A stretch of 7,527 nt of DNA from Gemmatimonadota bacterium (GTDB lineage Bacteria; Latescibacterota; UBA2968; UBA8231): the NCBI GenBank assembly GCA_026706165.1, contig JAPOZF010000672.1:1-7527 (forward strand), written 5' to 3'. Each line of letters starts with the position of its first letter. Within the stretch, counting starts at the first letter, position 1. Below are positions 1 to 5,818 of this stretch, piece after piece. The notes beneath the pieces were generated by a model, which saw only the letters and a list, made by a program, of their open reading frames with translations, did not search any database and was not told the DNA's origin. Position numbers and translations under genes: made by a program.

Positions 1-1491
1 CGCGGCGATCACCCGCCCCGGCTGCTCCCGCAGCGAGAAGATCCGGAAGTGGTGGGGCAGGGCCGGCCACGCCGGCAGGCGGATGTTCCCGAAGAAGGCG
101 TTGCCGGTGAACATCTTGAAGGCCACCACCTGCTGCGGCGACAGCCGCGACGACCCGATCAGGTCGGTGATCAGGGACTCCCCCTTGGCGTGCGCCCAGT
201 TCGGCATCAGGTAGGGGAACCCGGTGGCCGCTATCAGCTTGACGATCACGAAGAAGGAGACCGCCATGGCGCAGAAGGCGATCACGGCCACCGGCAGGCT
301 GGCGCCGAGGTGGACCCCCCAGGCGACGACGGCGGCTCCCGAAAGCACCAGCCCGGCCGCGGCGACGCGGTAGCGCCGCACGTCGGCCCGGTCCCCCTCG
401 CCGCGGCGCACCTGGCGCCACACCTCCTTAAGGTGCCGGCGCGCCACCCAGACGGACCAGACGGCGACGAAGACCATGGCGCCGTAGCTCTCCATCGACA
501 GGATCTCCGCCCCGCGCATCTGCTGGCCCGACTCCCCGATCTCGAAGCCGACGGCGTCGAGGGCTCCCAGCTTGACGACCGACAGCAGGTAGAACAGCAC
601 GAGGCTGCCGAGTATGTCGAGCGGGCACAGATAGGTCACCGCGAGAACGAACGGCAGAACGCGGAAGCTCAGTCCCGGGAACGGCTGCGGCAGGGTTATA
701 CCCATCTGCCGGGTGTAGAGGATGAACTCCGGCAGGCCGAAGAAGAAGAAGGTGGCGACGTTGTAGAGCAGCGGCAGGAAGACGAGGCCGAACCCTCCCC
801 AGAACAGCCGGGAGCGGAACAGGTCCGGCATGCGTCCGGGGCCGTCGAACCCCCGGGTCATGTCGAGGGGCATCTGCGCCAGCGGAAAGCTCAGTTTCTC
901 CGCATCTACCCACTGGCGCTGGAAGAGGATCACGAGGCAGATGCCGAACAGGAGCATGGCCCCCGACGCCGCCAGCCACTGCGCCGTCACCGAGATCCAC
1001 CCGTCCCACGGCAGCGGGGCCCCCTGGGGCAGCCCCATCCAGAAGTTGCCGATCACCCGGGGAGTCGCCTCCGGCAGGGCGTGCCAGGGCAGGTAGGGCA
1101 GCAGCAGGTCCGCCCACTGGTTCTCGGGGGTGGCCATGTAACCGGGGGCGGCGACGATGGCGATCCAGTAGTCGCTCCAGCCCCACTGCGGCAGCGCCCC
1201 GACGATCCAGAGCATGCTGAAGACGGTCAGCAGTTCCCCCCGGGTCAGGGCGAGACGCGGCCACAGGCGCTTGAGGAGGACGTTGACGAACAGCCACATC
1301 ACGAACGGCATGAGCGCCACCATCGGGAACTGCGAGCGCACGTAGCTGCCCGAGCCCGAGGTGTGCCCCACCATCAGGATGAGATAGGTGAACTGGCCGA
1401 CGATGGTCAGGGCGCCGACGAGGATGCCGCGCAGGGTGATGCGCAGGCTGGCCTTCTCGTCGGCGTCTCGCGGGCGGGTCGCTTCAGTCAC
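1..1491 (-). CDS. DUF6785-type polytopic membrane protein (5' part, C-terminus outside window)
   Basis: The reading frame is open from a GTG at 1491-1489 to base 1, giving 497 residues with no stop. It is strongly hydrophobic, with likely membrane segments near residues 21-43, 55-75, 86-102, 170-190, 229-250, 276-305, 335-352, 376-395 and 398-421. The signature region LTRGELLTVFSMLWIVGALP (residues 82-101) and the Trp/Pro-rich loop after it resemble the large DUF6785 membrane proteins, which usually continue into a DUF6784 C-terminal part that would lie beyond the left edge. Function is unknown for the family; transport is an inference from topology and from the divergent sugar-acid genes. 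The GTG is the only ATG/GTG/TTG between the upstream in-frame stop (TAA at 1572-1570) and Met40. It has no convincing Shine-Dalgarno sequence, so the start is likely but not certain. The cytoplasmic N-terminus is short and charged, with no cleavable signal peptide visible. Confidence 0.8.
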   Translation of the reverse strand, partial: MTEATRPRDADEKASLRITLRGILVGALTIVGQFTYLILMVGHTSGSGSYVRSQFPMVALMPFVMWLFVNVLLKRLWPRLALTRGELLTVFSMLWIVGALPQWGWSDYWIAIVAAPGYMATPENQWADLLLPYLPWHALPEATPRVIGNFWMGLPQGAPLPWDGWISVTAQWLAASGAMLLFGICLVILFQRQWVDAEKLSFPLAQMPLDMTRGFDGPGRMPDLFRSRLFWGGFGLVFLPLLYNVATFFFFGLPEFILYTRQMGITLPQPFPGLSFRVLPFVLAVTYLCPLDILGSLVLFYLLSVVKLGALDAVGFEIGESGQQMRGAEILSMESYGAMVFVAVWSVWVARRHLKEVWRQVRRGEGDRADVRRYRVAAAGLVLSGAAVVAWGVHLGASLPVAVIAFCAMAVSFFVIVKLIAATGFPYLMPNWAHAKGESLITDLIGSSRLSPQQVVAFKMFTGNAFFGNIRLPAWPALPHHFRIFSLREQPGRVIAA

Positions 1492-1616
1492 GGGACAAGT
1501 GCAATCGAGGGTCTCGTTGCATAGATTGGCGGGCCGCCCCGGGACCGGGTGCGGGCGGGAGCGGGTCCGTTACCGTCCCGGGCGGTCCCGACGGCAGATA
1601 CATGACAGGAGGATGC
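1492..1616. promoter_or_regulatory. Divergent intergenic region with 8-bp inverted repeat
   Basis: This 125-bp gap separates the minus-strand membrane protein gene from the plus-strand serine hydrolase gene, so promoters for both directions probably lie here. I see no clear sigma-70-like -35/-10 pair on either strand. The notable element is an inverted repeat, CCCGGGAC at 1538-1545 and GTCCCGGG at 1575-1582, spaced by 29 bases; a further GGTCCC at 1584-1589 can also pair with GGGACC at 1541-1546. It might be a regulator binding site or an RNA stem, but in DNA this GC-rich such repeats also arise by chance. The promoter role is inferred only from the gene layout. Confidence 0.4.
1607..1612 (+). 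promoter_or_regulatory. Shine-Dalgarno AGGAGG deciding the serine hydrolase start
   Basis: A perfect AGGAGG lies four bases before the ATG at 1617. An in-frame ATG at 1602 lies upstream of this site and would have no ribosome binding site of its own. The ATG at 1617 is therefore the preferred start, which removes five residues from the longest possible reading frame. Confidence 0.85.
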
Positions 1617-2726
1617 ATGCCGAAGAATACAGTACTGGAGCCGGGGGTTCCCGCTGAGGCCGGCCTCTCCGCCGGGCGCCTGGAGCGGGCGACCGGCCTG
1701 CTGCAGGCCGCCCTGGAGGAGAAGGCGGTCACGGCCGCGGCGATCGCGGTCGCCAGAAAGGGAAAGCTGGTGCTTTCGCAGGGGTTCGGCCACCTGCAGC
1801 CGCGCGCGGGCTCCCCGGAGGTGCAGCCGGATTCGATCTTCCTGCTCGCCTCGATCAGCAAGCCGGTGGCGGCCTGCAGCGTCATGCAGGTCGTCGACCG
1901 CGGCCTCGTCTCCCTCGACGACCCCGTCAATCTCCACATCCCCGAGTTCATCGGCTGGGAGCGGGCAAAGGTCCGCGTCTCCCACCTGCTGTCCCATGTC
2001 TCGGGGATGCCGGACATGCTCCCGGAGAACGTCCCCCTGCGGCGGGCGCACGCGCCGCTGAGCGCCTTCGTCGAAGGGGCGATTCGGACGCGGCTGCTCT
2101 ACGAGCCGGGGACCTCCTTCCGCTACCAGAGCAAGGGGATCCTGCTGGCCGCCGAGATCGTCGAGCGCGTCACCGGCGAGCGCCTGCGCGACTTCCAGGA
2201 GCGCGAGCTGTTCGCGCCCCTCGGGATGAAGCGCAGCGCCCTCGGGCTCGGCGGCTTCGCCATCCCCGACACCGTCTGGTGCGGAACCACCATGGAAGAG
2301 GGGGACGAGGCCAGGAGCTGGGGGCAGAACAGCCCCTACTGGCGCGATCAGGGCCACCCCTGGGGCGGCATGCACAGCTCGGCGACCGACCTCGCGGTCC
2401 TGCTGCAGACCGTCCTCAACGGCGGCTCTTACGGCGGCGCCGAGGTCTTCAGCCCGGCCGCCTGCGCGGCGATGACGGCGGACCGGAACGGCCATCTCGA
2501 CGCCCCCTGGGGTCTCGGCTGGGCGCTGCGCGACTCACAAGTCTGGAGCTTCTTCGGCGAGGTGGTGTCGGAGCGCACCTTCGGGCACGTCGGCGCAACC
2601 GGAACCGTGGCCTGGGCCGATCCCGAGCGCGGCCTCATCTGCGTCGTGCTCACCAACCAGATGGTGGCCGGCGGCAGCCTGCTGAGGCGGGTGTCGAACG
2701 CCGTGGCCGCGGCGGTGGTCGACTGA
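1617..2726 (+). CDS. Serine hydrolase of the beta-lactamase class C / penicillin-binding protein-like family
   Basis: The 369-residue product has the three active-site elements of the beta-lactamase (PF00144) fold in the usual order: S79-I-S-K82 (SxxK, nucleophile Ser79 and base Lys82), Y170-Q-S172 in the position of the YxN motif, and H324-V-G326 in the position of the KTG/HxG motif. The length is normal for stand-alone family members, which include esterases, D-amino-acid peptidases and lactone hydrolases. There is no signal peptide or lipobox, so it should act in the cytoplasm, which argues against a cell-wall or antibiotic-resistance role. The third residue of the second motif is Ser instead of Asn, a variation also met among esterase-type members. 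The stop overlaps the start of the aldo/keto reductase gene by one base, so the two are probably translationally coupled. An esterase or lactonase acting on a sugar derivative fits the context, but that is inference; the substrate is not known. Confidence 0.9.
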   Translation: MPKNTVLEPGVPAEAGLSAGRLERATGLLQAALEEKAVTAAAIAVARKGKLVLSQGFGHLQPRAGSPEVQPDSIFLLASISKPVAACSVMQVVDRGLVSLDDPVNLHIPEFIGWERAKVRVSHLLSHVSGMPDMLPENVPLRRAHAPLSAFVEGAIRTRLLYEPGTSFRYQSKGILLAAEIVERVTGERLRDFQERELFAPLGMKRSALGLGGFAIPDTVWCGTTMEEGDEARSWGQNSPYWRDQGHPWGGMHSSATDLAVLLQTVLNGGSYGGAEVFSPAACAAMTADRNGHLDAPWGLGWALRDSQVWSFFGEVVSERTFGHVGATGTVAWADPERGLICVVLTNQMVAGGSLLRRVSNAVAAAVVD

Positions 2727-3700
2727 TGCCCGCGGCCCTTCCCGAGTGCACCCTCGGGTCCACCGGAATAACCACCACGGCGTTGGGAATCGGCGGTTAC
2801 ATCGGCGAGCTCGAGCATCCCGGCGCCACCGCGGCCGAGCGCCGGGACGCCGCGGTCGCCGCGGTGCAGCGGGCGGCCGGGCTCGGCATCCGCTACTTCG
2901 ACACCTCCCCGGCGTACGGGTCGGACGGCGGAGCCCAGAAACTGCTCGGCCTCGGGCTGCGCAGCCTGACCGAAGAACAGCGGGCCGGTATCACCCTGTC
3001 GACCAAGGCCGGCACCCATCCGGAGCGCCGCCACCGCTACGACCGCGATTCCATCCTGTGGTCGGTCGACGAGAGCTTCCGGCTGCTGTTCCGCGACCGC
3101 ATCGACGTCCTGCTGGTGCACGACCCGGCCGGCCACGAGCACATGGACGAGGCCCTCGCGCCGGGGGGCGCGGTCGAGGCCCTCGAGGAGCTCAAGGAGC
3201 AGGGCGCCATCGGCGCCATCGGGCTGGGGGTGCAGAGCCACGCCCTGCAGCGGCGCGCCATCGACAGCGGCCGCTTCGACGTCATCCTGCCTTCGTACGA
3301 CTACCACCTGACCCGCACCAGCGCCGCTCCCCTGCTGCGGGACGCGGCCGCCAGGGGGATCGGCGTCATCAACGCCTCCCCCTACAACTCAGGCATTCTC
3401 GCCGGGCTGCACCCTTCGGAATGGGCGAAACGCCGCGGCGGCTCCCCCACCGACCTCGAGGCCGCGGCCAGGGTCTGGGACTGGTGCCGCGAGCGCGAAG
3501 TCGACATCGGCGCTCTCGCGGTGCAGTTCAGCTTCCGCTGCCCCGACGTCGACGCCACCCTCGTCGGGCCGCGCACCGCGGCCGAGGTCGAGGAGAACGT
3601 GCGCCACGCGACCGCGGAGATCCCCGAGGAAATCTGGGAGGAGTTCGGGCCTTTCCAGGCGACCCTGCCCGGCATGCCGCAGGCAGGGCAGGCGCCCTGA
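2726..3700 (+). CDS. Aldo/keto reductase, possibly an aldose (sugar) dehydrogenase
   Basis: The 324-residue product is a full-length (beta/alpha)8 NAD(P)-dependent aldo/keto reductase. The catalytic tetrad is visible: Asp59 and Tyr64 in YFDTSPAYG, Lys94 in LSTKAG and His132 in LLVHDP. The N-terminal strand LGSTGITTTALGIGG is typical, and the C-terminal LVGPRTAAEVEENV (residues 279-292) matches the cofactor phosphate-binding segment of the family. The stretch SGRFDVILPSYDYHLT followed by GIGVINASPYNSGILAG resembles the branch holding D-threo-aldose/L-fucose and L-galactose dehydrogenases, which oxidise aldoses at C1 to lactones. Specificity is inferred. The ATG shares its A with the upstream TGA (TGATG), and no good Shine-Dalgarno sequence precedes it, so expression probably depends on re-initiation after the serine hydrolase. 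The frame is open further upstream, but that part lies inside the preceding gene. Confidence 0.92.
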   Translation: MPAALPECTLGSTGITTTALGIGGYIGELEHPGATAAERRDAAVAAVQRAAGLGIRYFDTSPAYGSDGGAQKLLGLGLRSLTEEQRAGITLSTKAGTHPERRHRYDRDSILWSVDESFRLLFRDRIDVLLVHDPAGHEHMDEALAPGGAVEALEELKEQGAIGAIGLGVQSHALQRRAIDSGRFDVILPSYDYHLTRTSAAPLLRDAAARGIGVINASPYNSGILAGLHPSEWAKRRGGSPTDLEAAARVWDWCREREVDIGALAVQFSFRCPDVDATLVGPRTAAEVEENVRHATAEIPEEIWEEFGPFQATLPGMPQAGQAP

Positions 3701-3828
3701 TCCCCGCCGTGTCCCCTTTGTCCGGGAACGGCGCCCGCCCTGCGGCGCGCCAGGCAGGGATGAGCGGGGACCCAAATGCATGAGAACCGCGGAGACGGGC
3801 CGGGAGGTCTGGCGCCGGAGCCTGTGGA
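3701..3828 (+). other. Intergenic gap with two hairpins and a flanking inverted repeat
   Basis: This 128-bp gap lies between the aldo/keto reductase and the first enolase-superfamily gene. CGCCGT (3705-3710) plus TCCC (3712-3715) pair with GGGA (3724-3727) plus ACGGCG (3728-3733), a 10-bp stem with one bulged base and an 8-base loop. CCCTGC (3738-3743) pairs with GCAGGG (3754-3759). TCCCCGC (3701-3707) can also pair with GCGGGGA (3764-3770), sharing three bases with the first stem. No T-run follows either hairpin, so neither is a classic intrinsic terminator; they could stabilise or process an operon transcript, or be chance structures. Confidence 0.35.
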
Positions 3829-4932
3829 ATGAGAATCACCGGCCTCGACATCCACGAGGTCGCCGTCGACGGGCGCCAGAGCTGGGTCTTCGTGCAGGTG
3901 CACGCCGGCGACGGAATAAGCGGCCTGGGGGAGATGAACCCGTCGGCGCCGCGGCGGGCCTGCCTCGACGCGGTCCGGGAGATCGGAGATGCGCTGCACG
4001 GCCGCGACCCGCGGCGGACAGCGGAGATCGCCGCCTTCCTCGAGCCGGAGAAGCTCGACCGCGCCGGGGTGCACGCCTTCAGCGCCGTCGAGCAGGCCCT
4101 GTGGGACATCCTCGGCAAGAGCCTGGGGAAACCGGTTCACGCCCTCTTCGGGGAGCGGATTCACCGGGAGATCCCGGTGTACGCCAACATCACCAGGGGC
4201 ACCCGGGAGCTGACCCCGCGGGCGTTCGCGCGCAGCGCCGCCGGGGCCGCCGCGGATGGCTACACAGCGATGAAGCTGGCCCCGTTCGGAGGGGAGCTGA
4301 TGAAGCGCGACCGGGCCGCCGCGGTGGCCAACGGCATCGAGTGCGCCCGCGCCGTGCGCGAATCCATCGGCCCGGAGGCGGACCTGATGCTCGACTGCTA
4401 CGGGATCTTCAGCGCCGCCGAGGCCCTCCGGATCGCCGCCGGCGTCGCCGACCTCGGCCTCTACTGGCTCGAGGAGCCGGTGGCCGAGGACGACGTCGAG
4501 GGGTACCGCCGGGTAAAGGGGGAGACAGGCCTGCGGCTGGCCGGGGGGGAGCGCTTCATGTTCCGCAAGGGATTCCGCCCGGCCCTGGAGGCGGCGCTGT
4601 TCGACGTGGCGATGCCGGACGCGACCATAGTCGGCGGCGCCGGCGAGCTGTGGGAGGTTGCCGGCATGGCCGCGGACCGGGGAATCGCCACGGCGCCGCA
4701 CGGACCGTTCGGGCCGGTGCTGACCGCGGTGCAGGCCCAGGTGATGGCGGCGCAGCCGTCGTTCCTGGTCCTCGAGCACGCCTGGGGGCAGGTGCCCTGG
4801 CGGGAAGACTTGGTGCAGCCGCGCGAAACCGTGCGGGACGGCCGGCTGCGGCTGCCCGGTGGGCCCGGTTACGGCATCGAACTGAACCTCGAGGAGGTGT
4901 CGTCCCGCGCTCTGCAGCCGGGAAGCGGCTGA
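3829..4932 (+). CDS. Enolase-superfamily protein, mandelate racemase/galactonate dehydratase-like
   Basis: The 367-residue product has the two-domain enolase-superfamily layout: an N-terminal capping domain (about 1-115, with the FSAVEQALWDILGKSLGKPV signature near 84-103) and a C-terminal barrel. Predicted magnesium ligands are Asp189 (LMLDCY), Glu215 (YWLEEP) and Glu241 (GGER). Lys149 lies on the second strand, but the usual second base of the KxK motif is Ala151. The Asp264-His291 dyad (MPDATIVGG, APHGPFGP) and Glu316 (LEHAWG) are present. The position after the first metal ligand is Tyr191, where mandelate racemase has Asn and galactonate dehydratase has its catalytic His. This leaves Lys149 and His291 as the acid/base pair, as in several sugar-acid dehydratases. 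GGAG at 3817-3820 is an eight-base-spaced ribosome binding site. Dehydration or epimerisation of a sugar acid or lactone is likely; the substrate is unknown. Confidence 0.88.
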   Translation: MRITGLDIHEVAVDGRQSWVFVQVHAGDGISGLGEMNPSAPRRACLDAVREIGDALHGRDPRRTAEIAAFLEPEKLDRAGVHAFSAVEQALWDILGKSLGKPVHALFGERIHREIPVYANITRGTRELTPRAFARSAAGAAADGYTAMKLAPFGGELMKRDRAAAVANGIECARAVRESIGPEADLMLDCYGIFSAAEALRIAAGVADLGLYWLEEPVAEDDVEGYRRVKGETGLRLAGGERFMFRKGFRPALEAALFDVAMPDATIVGGAGELWEVAGMAADRGIATAPHGPFGPVLTAVQAQVMAAQPSFLVLEHAWGQVPWREDLVQPRETVRDGRLRLPGGPGYGIELNLEEVSSRALQPGSG

Positions 4933-4991
4933 GGGATACTGCTCCTTCGGGTCGATTGCGGGACCAGCCGCAGCCCGGATAGCCTTCTCAA

Positions 4992-5040
4992 CCGGCTGGC
5001 CGGGTGCACCGGCGCGGCCAGGGCGGCCAGCCGGGCTTTT
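4992..5040 (+). terminator. Probable Rho-independent terminator or attenuator
   Basis: CCGGCTGGCC (4992-5001) pairs perfectly over 10 bp with GGCCAGCCGG (5025-5034), followed after GC by TTTT (5037-5040). The 23-base loop contains the palindrome GGTGCACC (5003-5010) and a first copy of GCGGCCAG, which is repeated at 5023-5030. It lies 59 bases after the first enolase-superfamily stop and about 150 bases before the kinase-like gene, so it would end or attenuate the upstream transcript. The long loop and short T-run make it weaker than the terminator at 7029. A possible competing stem (CCAGCCG at 4964-4970 with CGGCTGG at 4993-4999) would prevent its formation. Confidence 0.5.
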
Positions 5041-5160
5041 CCGCCGGTTCGGTTCCCGGGCGGGCACCGGCGGCAAGGGGATCTCCCCTTCGGCCCAGGG
5101 CAAATTGCCCGGCCCCGGCTTCAGGGCGAGTTTCATCGCCGCTGCCGGCCGTGGCAGCGG
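5041..5160 (+). other. Run of tandem hairpins ahead of the kinase-like gene
   Basis: Several inverted repeats follow each other: CCGCCGGT (5041-5048) with ACCGGCGG (5066-5073), 8 bp; AAGGGGA (5075-5081) with TCCCCTT (5084-5090); GGGCAA (5098-5103) with TTGCCC (5105-5110); GGCGA (5125-5129) with TCGCC (5136-5140); and CCGCTGCC (5139-5146) with GGCAGCGG (5153-5160), 8 bp around a six-base loop. The last two share two bases and so compete. The last hairpin is followed by AATTT and ends 21 bases before the ribosome binding site of the next gene. Together with the stem at 4992-5034 almost the whole gap can fold. I do not recognise a known riboswitch or ncRNA family. Confidence 0.45.
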
Positions 5161-5181
5161 AATTTCGCAAGTTCACCGGAC

Positions 5182-5187
5182 AAGGAG
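5182..5187 (+). promoter_or_regulatory. Shine-Dalgarno AAGGAG deciding the kinase-like gene start
   Basis: AAGGAG lies five bases before the ATG at 5193. The frame is open upstream to an ATG at 5004, but that 63-residue extension would run through the hairpin-rich gap and has no family-like sequence. The start at 5193 also puts the P-loop strand MRVVAVGCEYSG right at the N-terminus, as expected for this fold. Confidence 0.85.
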
Positions 5188-5192
5188 ACGAC

Positions 5193-5816
5193 ATGAGGGT
5201 AGTAGCAGTCGGATGCGAGTACTCCGGGGTGAGCACCCTGATCGACGGCATCTACGCCTGGGGCCGGGAGCGGGGGATCAACCACCACCTCGACGACCAC
5301 TTCACCATCCCGGACCCCTACCATCTCGAAGAGGAAGAGCAGCGGGCCATGCTCGACATGCTTCCCGGGATCAAGGAGCGCTTCCAGCGTTTCCAGATCG
5401 TCTACCACATTCGCCTGCTGTACCGCTACGAGCATATCCTGATGGGGGGCTTCCACATCGAGGAGGCGGTCTACGGACCGCGCTACTACTACCCCGGGAC
5501 CAGCGTCCACGTCCGCGAGTACGAGCCGGACATGCCCGACGACGTGATCCTCGTGCACCTGCACGCGCGCCCCGAGGTGATCCGCGGCCGCGGCGAGAGG
5601 GATCCCCACCCGCACCAGACGGTGCCGGCCGCCGACGTCGAGGAGGTGCTCGACCAGTTCCGCAGCGAGTTCGGACAGTCCTGGATCCGCCGCAAGTTCT
5701 CCATCGACACCTCCGACCTGACCCCGGACGAGCTGCTCGAGCGGTTCCTCGAGCTCTCGATCCCCCACCTGAACCCCACCGACGCCCTCACCCGCGTACA
5801 ACTCGGAGGGAGCTGA
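5193..5816 (+). CDS. P-loop kinase-like protein with Walker A lysine replaced by valine
   Basis: I do not recognise a named family for this 207-residue protein. Its architecture resembles small P-loop nucleoside/nucleotide kinases: a hydrophobic first strand leading into G7-CEYS-G12-V13-S14-T15, where the consensus is GxxxxGK[S/T]; a D34-D35-H-F-T-I-P-D segment like the substrate-binding DDxF loops of that group; an aromatic, charged middle (HIEEAVYGPRYYYPG, about 88-102); the strand VILVHLHARPEVIRGRGER (about 118-136), which looks like the Walker B-to-lid part of nucleotide kinases with several arginines; and a C-terminal IDTSDLTPDELLERFLE (171-187), close to the adenine-loop/last-helix ending of thymidylate and adenylylsulfate kinases. 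The missing lysine means ATP hydrolysis or phosphotransfer may be lost, or that phosphate is bound differently. The stop is two bases from the next start, so it is coupled to the second enolase-superfamily gene. A kinase for a sugar acid or a regulatory nucleotide sensor are possibilities; neither is shown. Confidence 0.75.
   Translation: MRVVAVGCEYSGVSTLIDGIYAWGRERGINHHLDDHFTIPDPYHLEEEEQRAMLDMLPGIKERFQRFQIVYHIRLLYRYEHILMGGFHIEEAVYGPRYYYPGTSVHVREYEPDMPDDVILVHLHARPEVIRGRGERDPHPHQTVPAADVEEVLDQFRSEFGQSWIRRKFSIDTSDLTPDELLERFLELSIPHLNPTDALTRVQLGGS
5805..5812 (+). promoter_or_regulatory. Ribosome binding site embedded in the end of the preceding gene
   Basis: GGAGGGAG lies within the last codons of the kinase-like gene and six bases before the ATG at 5819. 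Translation to the end of the upstream gene would clear this site, so the two genes are expected to be made together. Confidence 0.8.
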
Positions 5817-5818
5817 AA

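Noticed and set aside
428..1297. A 289-codon minus-strand frame inside the membrane protein gene
   Set aside because: It is a different frame from the hydrophobic product and is Arg/Pro/Ala-rich without a recognisable fold.
49..1524. A 491-codon plus-strand reading frame opposite the membrane protein gene
   Set aside because: Its product is a low-complexity Arg/Glu/His/Gln/Pro-rich sequence with no domain, whereas the minus-strand frame gives a coherent membrane protein. It is an antisense artefact of GC-rich codon use.
2279..2725. In-frame upstream extension of the aldo/keto reductase
   Set aside because: It lies entirely inside the serine hydrolase gene, is Arg/Gly-rich, and the family N-terminus begins right after the ATG at 2726.
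3780..4982. A 400-codon plus-strand frame from ATG 3780
   Set aside because: It is out of frame with the enolase-superfamily protein and Arg/Gly-rich; the GGAG-preceded ATG at 3829 gives the real product.
3382..5136. A 584-codon minus-strand frame
   Set aside because: It runs antisense across the aldo/keto reductase and the first enolase-superfamily gene, both of which have complete catalytic motifs; its own product shows none.
5004..5192. N-terminal extension of the kinase-like protein from ATG 5004
   Set aside because: It covers the hairpin-rich gap, has no ribosome binding site, and the P-loop strand starts exactly after the well-placed ATG at 5193.
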